From Phytopseudomonas punonensis (GTDB taxonomy: Bacteria; Pseudomonadota; Gammaproteobacteria; Pseudomonadales; Pseudomonadaceae), in the NCBI RefSeq assembly GCF_900142655.1, contig NZ_FRBQ01000006.1:141271-205270 (forward strand): DNA of 64,000 nt, read 5' to 3'. The position numbers and the translations under genes were made by a program. Position 1 is the first letter of the stretch, and each line of letters starts with the position of its first letter. Shown piece by piece: positions 48,646-57,089 of this stretch. Under the pieces are notes generated by a model. It was not told where the DNA came from. It made no database searches and saw nothing but the letters and a program-made list of their open reading frames with translations.

Positions 48646-49914
48646 GCTGGCGGCCTGGAAGGTCACTTCAAAGCAACTGCCCGCCACCGGCAGGCTGTGC
48701 ACGCTGATTTGCCAGCCCTGATGGGCGCAGATCCGCTTGACCAGCGACAGACCCAGCCCCAGGCCCTCACCACGGGCCTGCTCGCCACGCACGAAGGGGT
48801 CGAAAATATGCTCGTGGTGCTGCTCGGGTATGCCCACGCCGCTGTCCTCGACTCGAAAGCCGTTCTGCTGCAGGGTCAGTTTCACGAAACCGCTTTCGGT
48901 GTAGTGCAGGGCGTTGCGTAGCAGGTTGGCCATCACCGTGCGCAGCAGGGTCGGGTTGTAGACACCCTCATGCAGCGCCTGTACGTCGACCTGGAAGTCC
49001 AGGCCCTTTTCGCGCATCAGCGGGGCCCAGGTCTCCACCTGCTCGTCGGCGATCTGCTGCAGGCTGGCGCTGCCGGCGAACAGGGTTTCGTTGCCTTTCA
49101 CGCGGGCCAACTGCAGGAAGGTCTGCACCAGATCCTGCATTTCCGCGCTGGCACGTTCGATGCGCTGCACCTGCTTGCGCTGCGTTGGTTCCAGATCAAC
49201 CTGGGAAAGCAGCTCGCAGGAGCTGGCGATGACCATCAGCGGCGTGCGCAGCTCGTGGCTGACGTCACTGGTGAACAGTCGCTCGCGCTCCAGCGACTGG
49301 CGCAGGCGGCCCAGGGTGCTGTCGAACGCAGCGGCCAACTGGCCCACTTCATCGTCCGGGTACTCCGGTGCCAGGGCCGGCGCCAAGGGCAGCAGCTGGT
49401 CGCGGTGGCGCACCTGATTGGCCAGTTTGCTGACCGGGCGCATCACCCGCTCGGACATCAGCCAGCCCAGCACCAGGGCGCCGAGCACCGACAGCAGAAA
49501 GCCCGCCAGCACGACGTTGAACAGCACCTGCTCGCGTTTCTCGAAGTCGCTCTGCTCCTGCACCAGCAGGTAGCGGTCGCCGTTGATGATTTCGGTGAAG
49601 ATGTAGAACGCCCGTTCGCCCTCCAACTGCTCGCTGAAGCCTTCCGGCAGGTCGGCATAACGCTGCGGAATGGCGTACTGCGGGTAGTTCGAGGCGAAGA
49701 AGCGCGTGCGCGAATCCAGGCGTGGCGCCTGGCCGCTCTTCAAATCCTGTTGCACCACCACGCCCAGTTCGAGGGCGAGTTCTTCGGACACCAGATGCTC
49801 CTCGATCAGGTGCACGATGGCCACGATGCTCAGGGAAAACACCCCGCTGACCAGGATGGTCATGGTCGCGAAGGCGATCAGGATGCGTCGGCGAAACGGT
49901 TGCTTATTTTGCAT
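48643..49914 (-). CDS. colS: Sensor histidine kinase ColS
   Basis: The 423-residue kinase has two membrane helices (about 11-35 and 132-155), a short periplasmic domain, HAMP, the phospho-acceptor in SDVSHELRTP and the GHKL ATPase (LLRNALHYTESG, GLGLGLSLVKR). The periplasmic part holds two ExxE patterns, E95-QL-E98 and E125-KR-E128; an ExxE site binds zinc or ferric iron in P. putida ColS. It overlaps colR by 11 bases. Synteny and the ColR identity decide the name. It should sense metal excess at the envelope and phosphorylate ColR. Confidence 0.92.
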   Translation of the reverse strand: MQNKQPFRRRILIAFATMTILVSGVFSLSIVAIVHLIEEHLVSEELALELGVVVQQDLKSGQAPRLDSRTRFFASNYPQYAIPQRYADLPEGFSEQLEGERAFYIFTEIINGDRYLLVQEQSDFEKREQVLFNVVLAGFLLSVLGALVLGWLMSERVMRPVSKLANQVRHRDQLLPLAPALAPEYPDDEVGQLAAAFDSTLGRLRQSLERERLFTSDVSHELRTPLMVIASSCELLSQVDLEPTQRKQVQRIERASAEMQDLVQTFLQLARVKGNETLFAGSASLQQIADEQVETWAPLMREKGLDFQVDVQALHEGVYNPTLLRTVMANLLRNALHYTESGFVKLTLQQNGFRVEDSGVGIPEQHHEHIFDPFVRGEQARGEGLGLGLSLVKRICAHQGWQISVHSLPVAGSCFEVTFQAAS

Positions 49915-50587
49915 CGGGGTTGGCCGCCAGGCGGTAGCCCACGCCGTGCACAGTGTGCAGCAGCGCCGTGGCGAAAGGTTTGTCGATGGCCTGACGCAAC
50001 TGATGGATATGGCTGCGCAGGCTGTCGCTGTCCGGGCAGTCGTCACCCCACAGGGCTTCTTCCAGCGCCTCGCGGCGCACCACGGCGGGCGAGCGCTGCA
50101 TCAGGATCATAAGCAGCTTCATGCCCAGCGGGTTGAGTCTGATCGGCACGCCGGCGCGGGTCACGCTGAGCATGTCGAGGTCATAGGCCAAGTCGGCGAC
50201 TTCCAGCAAACGCCGGCGATTGCCCTGAGAACGGCGCAAAATGGCTTCGATCCGTGCAACCAGCTCGGACAGCGCGAAAGGTTTGACCAGGTAGTCGTCG
50301 GCGCCGGCGCTCAGGCCCTGCAGGCGGTCCTCCAGGGCATCGCGTGCGGTGAGCATGAGGATCGGGATGCTGCTGCGCGCCTCTTCGCGCAGGCGGCGGC
50401 ATAGCTGGTAGCCGTCCAGGCCGGGCAACATGATGTCCAGCACGATCAGGTCGTAGTGCCCCTGCGTTGCTAAGTGCAGGCCGCTGAGGCCGTCCTGGGC
50501 ACAATCGGCCGTGTACCCCTTGAGCTGCAGGTAATCGAGGATATTGGCCAGGATGTCGCGGTTGTCTTCGATTACCAGAATGCGCAT
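49904..50587 (-). CDS. colR: Response regulator ColR (OmpR family)
   Basis: The 227-residue regulator has a receiver domain with phospho-acceptor D51 (LIVLDIMLPG) and conserved lysine in VKPFALSEL, then an OmpR-type winged helix (EALWGDDCPDSDSLRSHIHQLR, VHGVGYRL). It matches pseudomonad ColR closely. It is first of colR-colS, divergent from the ltaS-like operon; a candidate ColR box lies between. It should control membrane-integrity genes, including the neighbours on both sides. Confidence 0.95.
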   Translation of the reverse strand: MRILVIEDNRDILANILDYLQLKGYTADCAQDGLSGLHLATQGHYDLIVLDIMLPGLDGYQLCRRLREEARSSIPILMLTARDALEDRLQGLSAGADDYLVKPFALSELVARIEAILRRSQGNRRRLLEVADLAYDLDMLSVTRAGVPIRLNPLGMKLLMILMQRSPAVVRREALEEALWGDDCPDSDSLRSHIHQLRQAIDKPFATALLHTVHGVGYRLAANPDAK

Positions 50588-50608
50588 GCAACGCTCTCTT
50601 CACGGGGA

Positions 50609-50624
50609 TTGACGTTTTTTTCAC
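50609..50624 (+). promoter_or_regulatory. Candidate ColR box before the ltaS-like operon
   Basis: TTGACGTTTTTTTCAC lies 69 bases before the ltaS-like ATG and 22 bases before colR, oriented toward the ltaS-like gene. It repeats the motif at 48631-48645. Confidence 0.6.
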
Positions 50625-50692
50625 ATGGCCATGACGAAGCCCTCACGGGGCCATCGCGAGACTGAGCTCGTTCATCCAGCCAGGATCATACG

Positions 50693-52648
50693 ATGCCACA
50701 GCTTCGATACGCCCAACTACGTTACTTGTCGATTGTCCTGCTCTCCTGGGCGAGCGTCTTTCTGCTCACCCGCGGCGCGCTGCTGATTGCTCACTGGGGT
50801 GATGCAGGCGCTAGCGGCGTCGAGATCGTGCGCATCTTCGCGGTGGGGCTGGCCTACGATGCGACCTTTTTGCTGTATGCCACGCTGCCGCTGGCGCTCT
50901 ACCTGCTCATCTGCCCGCATCGGTTGTGGAAGCGCCGCGGCCACCGCGTGTTTCTGCACCTGCTGCTCGGCATCAGCCTGTTCGTGATGCTGTTCACCGC
51001 AACCGCCGAATGGTTGTTCTGGGACGAGTTCGGCGTGCGCTTCAACTTCATCGCCGTGGATTACCTGGTGTACTCGGAGGAGGTGATCAACAACATCCTC
51101 GAGTCGTACCCGGTGTATCCGCTGATCGCCGCACTGGCGCTTGCCGCGGTGTTCCTGGCTGTGGCCTTGAGGAAACCGGTCAGCAAAGCGCTGAGTGCAC
51201 CGCTGATGCCGCACAAGACCGCCCTGGGCGCCTGGGGCCTGCTGTTTGCCGGCGCACTGCTGGGAACTCTGGCGGTCAACCAGAACTTCCCTCGCGGGTT
51301 GGGCGGTAATGCCTACCAGAACGAGCTGGCCAGCAATGGCCCGTTCCAGTTCTTCGCGGCGTTTCGCAACAACGAGCTGGACTATATGAAGTTCTACGCC
51401 ACCTTGCCCGCTGAGCAGGTTGGCTCGCTGCTGCGCCAGGAAGTGGCCGAAAGCAACACGCGCTTCGTCAACGACGACCCCGAGGATATCCGCCGGGTAG
51501 TCGACAATCCGGGCCCGGAGCAGCGCCACAACGTGGTGCTGGTCACCGTCGAGAGCCTCAGTGCGCGCTACCTCGGCGCCTTCGGTGATCCCCGCGGCCT
51601 GACACCCAACCTCGATGCGCTGAGCAAACAGAGCCTGTTCTTCAGCAACCTGTATGCCACGGGCACGCGCACCGACCGCGGCCTGGAAGCGATCACCCTG
51701 TCGATGCCGCCAACGCCGGGGCGCTCGATCGTCAAGCGCATCGGCCGCGAGTCGGGTTACGCCAGCCTCGGCCAGCAGTTCAAGGACAAGGGCTACGACA
51801 GCGTGTTCATGTATGGCGGCCGTGGTTACTTCGATAACATGAATGCCTTCTTCGGCGGCAACGGCTACCGGATCGTCGACCAGAGCAGCGTCGCCAGCGA
51901 CGAGATGACCTTCCAGAACGCCTGGGGCATGAGTGACGAGGATCTTTATACGCAGACACTGCGTGTCGCCGATGCCGACCACGCTGCCGGCAAGCCGTTC
52001 TTCCTGCAGCTGATGACCACCTCCAACCATCGCCCGTACACCTACCCGGAAGGGCGTATCGACATCCCGTCTGGCAGGGGCCGCGAAGGCGCGTTGAAGT
52101 ACACCGACTACGCCATTGGCCGCTTCCTGGCCGAGGCCAAGAGCAAGCCGTGGTTCGCCAATACCCTGTTCGTGTTCGTGGCCGACCACACCGCCGGTAG
52201 CGCCGGCAAGGAAGACCTGCCGGTGGCCAACTATCACATCCCGATGTTCATTTACGGGCCTGGCATCGTCACACCCGCCGAGGTCACCCGGCTTACCAGC
52301 CAGATCGATATTGCGCCGACGTTGCTCGGGCTGATGGGCTTCGACTACACCTCGACCTTCTTTGGCCACAACGTGCTGCGCGACGACGCCCCGGCTGGTC
52401 GCGCGCTGATCGGCAACTACCAGCACCTGGGCCTGTTCGACGGCCAGGACCTGGCGATTCTCAGCCCCAAACGCGCCATGCGCCGCCACGACGATGCCCT
52501 CGGTATCAGCCGTGAACAGGTCGCAGCCAAGAGTGACCGGCTGGTAGAGCGCGATATCGCCTATTACCAGGGCGCCAGCCATAACTTCACCCACGATCTG
52601 CTGAGCTGGCACCCCAGCCACTCGGCCACTGTTGCCAGCCATCCATGA
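50693..52648 (+). CDS. LTA-synthase-like membrane sulfatase/phosphoglycerol transferase
   Basis: The 651-residue protein has five N-terminal membrane helices (to ~200) and a periplasmic LtaS-type catalytic domain: metal glutamate in TVESLSARYLG, threonine nucleophile in TGTRTDRGLEA and metal pair in FVFVADHTAG. Gram-negative members transfer phosphoglycerol or phosphoethanolamine to periplasmic glucans or lipids. It leads the operon with PAP2, a dual-specificity phosphatase and a lipoprotein, facing colR with a ColR-like box between; an envelope-modification role in metal stress fits. AGGA precedes the ATG. Confidence 0.88.
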   Translation: MPQLRYAQLRYLSIVLLSWASVFLLTRGALLIAHWGDAGASGVEIVRIFAVGLAYDATFLLYATLPLALYLLICPHRLWKRRGHRVFLHLLLGISLFVMLFTATAEWLFWDEFGVRFNFIAVDYLVYSEEVINNILESYPVYPLIAALALAAVFLAVALRKPVSKALSAPLMPHKTALGAWGLLFAGALLGTLAVNQNFPRGLGGNAYQNELASNGPFQFFAAFRNNELDYMKFYATLPAEQVGSLLRQEVAESNTRFVNDDPEDIRRVVDNPGPEQRHNVVLVTVESLSARYLGAFGDPRGLTPNLDALSKQSLFFSNLYATGTRTDRGLEAITLSMPPTPGRSIVKRIGRESGYASLGQQFKDKGYDSVFMYGGRGYFDNMNAFFGGNGYRIVDQSSVASDEMTFQNAWGMSDEDLYTQTLRVADADHAAGKPFFLQLMTTSNHRPYTYPEGRIDIPSGRGREGALKYTDYAIGRFLAEAKSKPWFANTLFVFVADHTAGSAGKEDLPVANYHIPMFIYGPGIVTPAEVTRLTSQIDIAPTLLGLMGFDYTSTFFGHNVLRDDAPAGRALIGNYQHLGLFDGQDLAILSPKRAMRRHDDALGISREQVAAKSDRLVERDIAYYQGASHNFTHDLLSWHPSHSATVASHP

Positions 52649-52671
52649 AGCCGGTTGTCGAGGAGTACGCC

Positions 52672-53418
52672 ATGCAATCGAGCCGTTCACCGCTGCCGTC
52701 GCGCCCGTTCAACTTCCGGCTGTGGTCTGGTATCCCGCTGGGCCTGATGGCGCTGCTGCTGGTGCTCGACCCCAAACCGCTGGATTTCGCTCTGGCCGAG
52801 CAGTTCTACGACCCGGCCAGGGGCTTTATCGGCGGCAGCAGTTCCTGGCTGGAAAACGTGCTGCATGACCAGGTCAAGATCATGGTCATCTGCCTGGGCG
52901 TCGCCTGCATCGCGGCCTTTCTGGTCAGCTTGCTGCCGGTAAGGCTGCGAAGCTGGCGCCGCGAGCTGGGCTATCTGGTGCTGGCACTGGGGCTGTCGAC
53001 CAGTATCGTGCCGCCGCTCAAGACGCTCACCGCTGTGCAATGCCCGTGGAGCCTCACCCAGTTCGGCGGCCACGAAGCCTTCAGCCCGCTGATCGGCGAG
53101 CGCCCGGCAACCGACAAGCCCGGGCGCTGCTGGCCGGGCGGTCACGCTTCTACCGGTTTCGCCTTGTTGGCGCTGTATTTCGCGCTGCGTGACCGACGCC
53201 CACGCCTGGCCCGCTGGGCATTGGGTTTCGCCCTGACGCTGGGCTGCGTGTTGTCGCTCGGGCGGATGGCGCAGGGTGCGCATTTTCTGTCCCACAACCT
53301 GTGGACGCTGCTGCTCGACTGGGTGATCGCCGTGGTGGGCTACCGCGTGCTGCTGTACCGCAGCGCGCCACAGCCAGCCTTGCCATTGCCGGCAATCGGC
53401 CAGGAGCGCGCCGCATGA
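52672..53418 (+). CDS. PAP2-family membrane phosphatase
   Basis: The 248-residue protein has about six membrane segments and a PAP2 active site in variant form: KTLTAVQCPW for KxxxxxxRP, WPGGHAS for PSGH and GRMAQGAHFLSH for the SRxxxxxH segment. It should remove phosphate from a lipid such as undecaprenyl-PP, lipid A or phosphatidylglycerol phosphate. GGAG decides ATG 52672; ATG 52645, overlapping the previous stop, is the alternative (257 residues). It overlaps the DSP start (ATGA). Confidence 0.86.
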   Translation: MQSSRSPLPSRPFNFRLWSGIPLGLMALLLVLDPKPLDFALAEQFYDPARGFIGGSSSWLENVLHDQVKIMVICLGVACIAAFLVSLLPVRLRSWRRELGYLVLALGLSTSIVPPLKTLTAVQCPWSLTQFGGHEAFSPLIGERPATDKPGRCWPGGHASTGFALLALYFALRDRRPRLARWALGFALTLGCVLSLGRMAQGAHFLSHNLWTLLLDWVIAVVGYRVLLYRSAPQPALPLPAIGQERAA

Positions 53419-54056
53419 AGACGATGACCTCTCGCGTTCTACTGCTCGCGCTGCTGCTCGGCGCACCTTGTATGCCTGCCTGGAGTGCCATGCAAAGCGC
53501 TGCCACCGAATCGCAGTGGGCCACACCGGTGGACAAAACCTTCAATCTCTATCGCATGCAGCCCGATCTGTATCGCAGCGCGCTGCCCAACTCTGTTCAG
53601 CAGGGCGAGCTGCAGCGCTTGAAGATCGCCACGGTGATCAATTTCTATCAGCGCAGCGATTCCGAGTGGCTGAGCGATCCCGGCATCCGCCTGATCCATC
53701 AGCCGCTGCACGCCGACCGCGTCGATGATGCCGACGTACTGCAGGCGCTGCGCAGCATCCGCGAGGCGCAGGTACTTGGCCCGGTGCTGATCCATTGCAA
53801 GCACGGGCAGAACCGTACCGGCCTGATCGCCGCGATGTACCGCATCGTCTATCAGGGCTGGAGCAAGCAGCAGGCAATTGCCGAAATGCGCGGCGCAGGT
53901 TTCGGCGGCCAGGAGCGTTTCGAGGATGCCGAGCGCTACGTGCGCGAGGTCGATCTGACGCGCTTCGGCCAGGCCCTGGCCAGCGGCGCCTGCAGTACCA
54001 GCCCGTGGGCCTACTGCGCACTGCGCGACAAGTTGTTCAACGCACTCAACGAGTAG
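53415..54056 (+). CDS. Secreted dual-specificity/tyrosine phosphatase
   Basis: The 213-residue protein has a Sec signal peptide (VLLLALLLGAPCMPAWSA) and a cysteine-phosphatase P-loop HCKHGQNRTG, with a general-acid region around HADRVDD. It resembles periplasmic dual-specificity phosphatases that act on phospholipids or phosphoproteins, in line with the PAP2 and LtaS-like genes before it. The ATG at 53415 overlaps the PAP2 stop (ATGA). Confidence 0.87.
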   Translation: MKTMTSRVLLLALLLGAPCMPAWSAMQSAATESQWATPVDKTFNLYRMQPDLYRSALPNSVQQGELQRLKIATVINFYQRSDSEWLSDPGIRLIHQPLHADRVDDADVLQALRSIREAQVLGPVLIHCKHGQNRTGLIAAMYRIVYQGWSKQQAIAEMRGAGFGGQERFEDAERYVREVDLTRFGQALASGACSTSPWAYCALRDKLFNALNE

Positions 54057-54069
54057 CGAGGTGATCACC

Positions 54070-54435
54070 ATGGCCACCAGGGGCCTGCTGTTTCTGGCAA
54101 TGCTGCTGCCGCTGCTTGGCGGTTGTCAGAGCACGCGCGACTACCTGCTCGCCCAGGGCTACCCACCGGCCTTCGCTTCGGGCTATGCCGATGGTTGCGC
54201 CAGCGGCGACAGCGCGGCCAAGGCACTCGGTGCGTTTCGCAAGAACGTGCCGCAGTACCTGGCCGATAAGCAGTACGCCACCGGCTGGGATGACGGCTTC
54301 CAGCAATGCCAGGCCAGCGCCAACGCCGGTATCGAGCGGCGTCTGCAGCCGGAAAGCGACCGCGACCGTGACTGGCGCCACCAGGTCGATCAGGATATGG
54401 CCAAGGCCATGAGCCGTTCGCTGAAACGCAGCTAG
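54070..54435 (+). CDS. Small lipoprotein of unknown function
   Basis: The 121-residue protein has a lipoprotein signal with lipobox LLGGC at about 16-20, then a mature domain rich in Ala, Gln and charged residues (YADGCASGDSAAKAL, ATGWDDGFQQC). GAGGTG precedes ATG 54070, with the DSP stop 11 bases upstream. It ends the ltaS-like operon. No family is recognised; an outer-membrane accessory role in the same envelope process is inferred. Confidence 0.75.
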   Translation: MATRGLLFLAMLLPLLGGCQSTRDYLLAQGYPPAFASGYADGCASGDSAAKALGAFRKNVPQYLADKQYATGWDDGFQQCQASANAGIERRLQPESDRDRDWRHQVDQDMAKAMSRSLKRS

Positions 54436-54537
54436 CGCGTGATGCAGCGTCTTTAAAAAGTCATGGCGACAGGGCACATTGGTGCGCTTGCCGGCTGCGC
54501 GTCCGCGTTGCCTTCACCTGACCTATCGAGATGCTGA

Positions 54538-55722
54538 ATGTTCGATACCCCAATCAACGACCGCCGGCTCTGGTCGATCTTTTTGGTTTTTCTACGCCTG
54601 GGGCTCACCTCGTTCGGTGGGCCGGTCGCTCATCTCGGCTATTTCCGCCAGGAATTCGTCAGCCGCCGCGGCTGGTTGAGCGAGGCGGCATACGCCGAAC
54701 TGATCGCCATCGCCCAGTTCATGCCGGGCGCCGCCAGCAGCAAGGTCGGTATGGCGATTGGTCTGTCGCAAGCCGGTTACCGCGGCGCGCTGGCCGCATG
54801 GCTCGGTTTCACCCTGCCGTCGGCACTCTTGCTGATGGCATTCGCCTACGGCCTGGCCGGGCAGGGCGATGGGCTGGCTTCTGGCGCGTTGCATGGTTTG
54901 AAGATCGTTGCTGCAGCCATCGTTGCCCAGGCGGTGTGGGGCATGTCGCGAGCGTTGTGCCCGGATGCGCCACGCCGCGTGCTGATGGCGGTGGCTGCGG
55001 GTTTTGCGCTGCTGGTGCCGGGCGCAGTCGGGCAACTGGTGGTGATTGTTGGCGCCGGTCTGGTGGGCGTCGCCTTGCTTGATGCCAAGGCGCAAACCCT
55101 GGCCGATTCGCTACCGATTGCCATCAGCCGCCGGGCCGGTGCGCTTTGGCTGGCGCTCTTTGCGCTGCTGCTGGTTGGCCTGCCGCTCTTGGCTCATCTG
55201 CTGAACAGTCCTCTGCTGAGTATGTTCGAGGTGTTCTACCGAACTGGCGCTCTGGTGTTCGGCGGTGGCCACGTGATGCTGCCTCTGCTGCAGGCTGAGC
55301 TGGTGCCAGGCGGCCTGCTGAGCAACGACCTGTTCCTGGCCGGCTACGGCGGCACTCAGGCCGTGCCCGGCCCGCTGTTCACCTTCGCAGCCTTTCTCGG
55401 CACGGCCATGGCCGGCCCGCTGGGCGGCCTGCTTTGCCTGGTGGCGATCTTCGCGCCGTCATTTCTGCTGCTGGTCGGCGTGCTGCCATTCTGGGCCCAT
55501 CTGCGCACCCGGCCGCGCTTGCAGGCGGCACTGGCGGGGGTGAATGCTGGAGTGGTTGGTCTGTTGTTGGCCACGCTCTATCACCCGGTGGGTACATCCG
55601 CCGTCGGCAATCTGCTGGACTTCGCCCTGGTGCTGCTCGCCCTGGTGGCGCTGATGGCTGGCAAGTTGCCGCCGTGGTTGGTGGTCATGGCTGGCGCGCT
55701 GATCGGGTGGCTATTACTGTGA
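54538..55722 (+). CDS. chrA: Chromate transporter ChrA
   Basis: The 394-residue protein is a two-domain CHR transporter: the duplicated halves each show the F-GGP...G-like start (FLRLGLTSFGGPVAHLG; FYRTGALVFGGGHVMLP) and about ten membrane helices. It exports chromate by exchange or proton antiport. The paired repeat is a diagnostic of the long-chain CHR family. No chrB/chrF regulator is adjacent. The DUF6434 gene follows 29 bases later. Confidence 0.92.
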   Translation: MFDTPINDRRLWSIFLVFLRLGLTSFGGPVAHLGYFRQEFVSRRGWLSEAAYAELIAIAQFMPGAASSKVGMAIGLSQAGYRGALAAWLGFTLPSALLLMAFAYGLAGQGDGLASGALHGLKIVAAAIVAQAVWGMSRALCPDAPRRVLMAVAAGFALLVPGAVGQLVVIVGAGLVGVALLDAKAQTLADSLPIAISRRAGALWLALFALLLVGLPLLAHLLNSPLLSMFEVFYRTGALVFGGGHVMLPLLQAELVPGGLLSNDLFLAGYGGTQAVPGPLFTFAAFLGTAMAGPLGGLLCLVAIFAPSFLLLVGVLPFWAHLRTRPRLQAALAGVNAGVVGLLLATLYHPVGTSAVGNLLDFALVLLALVALMAGKLPPWLVVMAGALIGWLLL

Positions 55723-55751
55723 CAGCCGACTCCATCGGCAAGGAAAGCACC

Positions 55752-55967
55752 ATGGCTTTTGATTGGCACGGCGGCACCATCACCCGCGATACGCCCGTGA
55801 GCAATGATTACCGCAACACCCGGAAGGTTCGTCGTTTCATGACTGAGCAGTGTGGCGTCGACTTTCGTTTCGACCGGCCGTTCATGGCCTGGATTCGCAG
55901 TGGCGCGCCGCGAACCATGGGCGATGTGGTGGACGAGTGGTTGCGGCGTAACGGTGCCCAAGCCTAA
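55752..55967 (+). CDS. DUF6434-like small protein
   Basis: The 71-residue protein contains FDWHGGTITRDTPVSNDYRNTRKVRRFM and FMAWIRSG-PRTMGDVVDEW, the pattern of a widespread small bacterial domain (DUF6434) of unknown function. AAGGAAAG precedes ATG 55752. It follows chrA on the same strand. Its TAA overlaps the first base of element C. Confidence 0.72.
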   Translation: MAFDWHGGTITRDTPVSNDYRNTRKVRRFMTEQCGVDFRFDRPFMAWIRSGAPRTMGDVVDEWLRRNGAQA

Positions 55968-56168
55968 GAACCTGTTCATGATCTTTATGAGCATGAATTT
56001 GCAGCTACAAGGCAGAAGCTGCCCTTCGTAGGGTGGACGACGCTTTATCCGTCCACCGCTCTGCGATTGCGATGGTGGACAAAAAGAGCGTTGTCCACCC
56101 TACGGCCGCTCCCGCCACTTAGCTGCCAAAATCGAAGAACCTGGGCTGAAAGATCCTGAACAGGTTCT
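55967..56168. repeat. Intergenic element C with terminal inverted repeats
   Basis: A 202-bp element with 20-bp ends AGAACCTGTTCATGATCTTT (55967-55986) and partner 56149-56168. Its sub-terminal ~60-bp blocks are the reverse complement of those of element D. The core is a GTAGGGTGGAC/GTCCACCCTAC hairpin, a different module from the one in B and D. Left end overlaps the DUF6434 stop; right end is 11 bases from the HAD stop. Confidence 0.88.
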
Positions 56169-56179
56169 AAGGCCAGTTT

Positions 56180-56866
56180 CTAGTCACTGCCGTGGCGCAG
56201 GCGCTCTACCAGCGCCGGCAGCTCACTCATACGCCCGATCAGGTGGTGCACGCCCAGCTGGCGCAGTGCCTCGCCATGCTCGGGCGGAATGTGGCTGGCA
56301 CCGAGAAAACCGATCACCTGCATACCGGCGGTGAGCGCGGCGGTGGCGCCGGTGGCGCTGTCCTCGACCACCAGGCAGCGGCTCGGGTCGACGCCCGCAC
56401 GCTCGGCGGCCAGCAGGTAGAGATCCGGTGCCGGTTTTGGTCGTTCGACCTGATCGGCACTAAACGCGCCGACGTTGACCCGGTCGACCAAGTCGCAGCG
56501 CTGCAGGGCGAAGGCTACCGCGTCGGCGTGGCTGTTGGAGGCCACGGCCAGGGGCAGGTCGATCTGCAGCAGCGCTTCGCGCACACCAGGAATCGGCTTT
56601 ACCTGCTCGCGGATCAGCGCCTTGGTGATGGCGCGGTTCTTTTCCAGAAATCCTTCGGGCAGCGGCTTGCCGAAATGCGCTTCGGCACGGGCCATGATGT
56701 CGCGGGTCTGCAAGCCGAAGGTGCCAGCCAGTACCACCTCCAGCTCGTGAGCCGGGTAGTACTCTGCCAGTGCTGTGTGCAGATGGTGCTCGGCGATGAT
56801 CTCGCTGTCGATCAGGACGCCGTCGCAGTCGCAGATCAGCAGTTCGATGGGCGGTTTCGGCGGCAT
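56180..56866 (-). CDS. HAD-family phosphatase (beta-phosphoglucomutase-like)
   Basis: The 228-residue protein has the HAD nucleophile motif ICDCDGVLIDSE, motif II VASNSHADA, the conserved lysine in ERPKPAPD and motif IV VVEDSATGATA, with a C1 alpha-helical cap after motif I. Such enzymes dephosphorylate sugar phosphates or similar. It is divergent from sbcD, and elements C and D bracket the pair. The frame to 57244 upstream of MPPKPPIE is not protein-like. Confidence 0.88.
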   Translation of the reverse strand: MPPKPPIELLICDCDGVLIDSEIIAEHHLHTALAEYYPAHELEVVLAGTFGLQTRDIMARAEAHFGKPLPEGFLEKNRAITKALIREQVKPIPGVREALLQIDLPLAVASNSHADAVAFALQRCDLVDRVNVGAFSADQVERPKPAPDLYLLAAERAGVDPSRCLVVEDSATGATAALTAGMQVIGFLGASHIPPEHGEALRQLGVHHLIGRMSELPALVERLRHGSD

Positions 56867-57089
56867 GGCAGGCAGTCTCCTCTGAAAACGGACTGGTTGT
56901 GTAACACAGAAACCCGTTCTGTTCGAACCGCGCTGTACGGCGTCGGCCTGCCGGTACATCTGCCGACAATCGCCCAGCCGCTCAGCAAACACGCTGTGTT
57001 CCGGTCTGTTTGCGCAGGTCAGACCATTGCCTTGGCAGCGTTGAGAAGGCATGGTGAGCGGATTTTTCACCCACGGGATTTCGCTGCGC

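Noticed and set aside
50717..52690. 657-residue minus-strand ORF opposite the ltaS-like gene
   Set aside because: Antisense shadow; the plus strand has the complete LtaS-type motif set.
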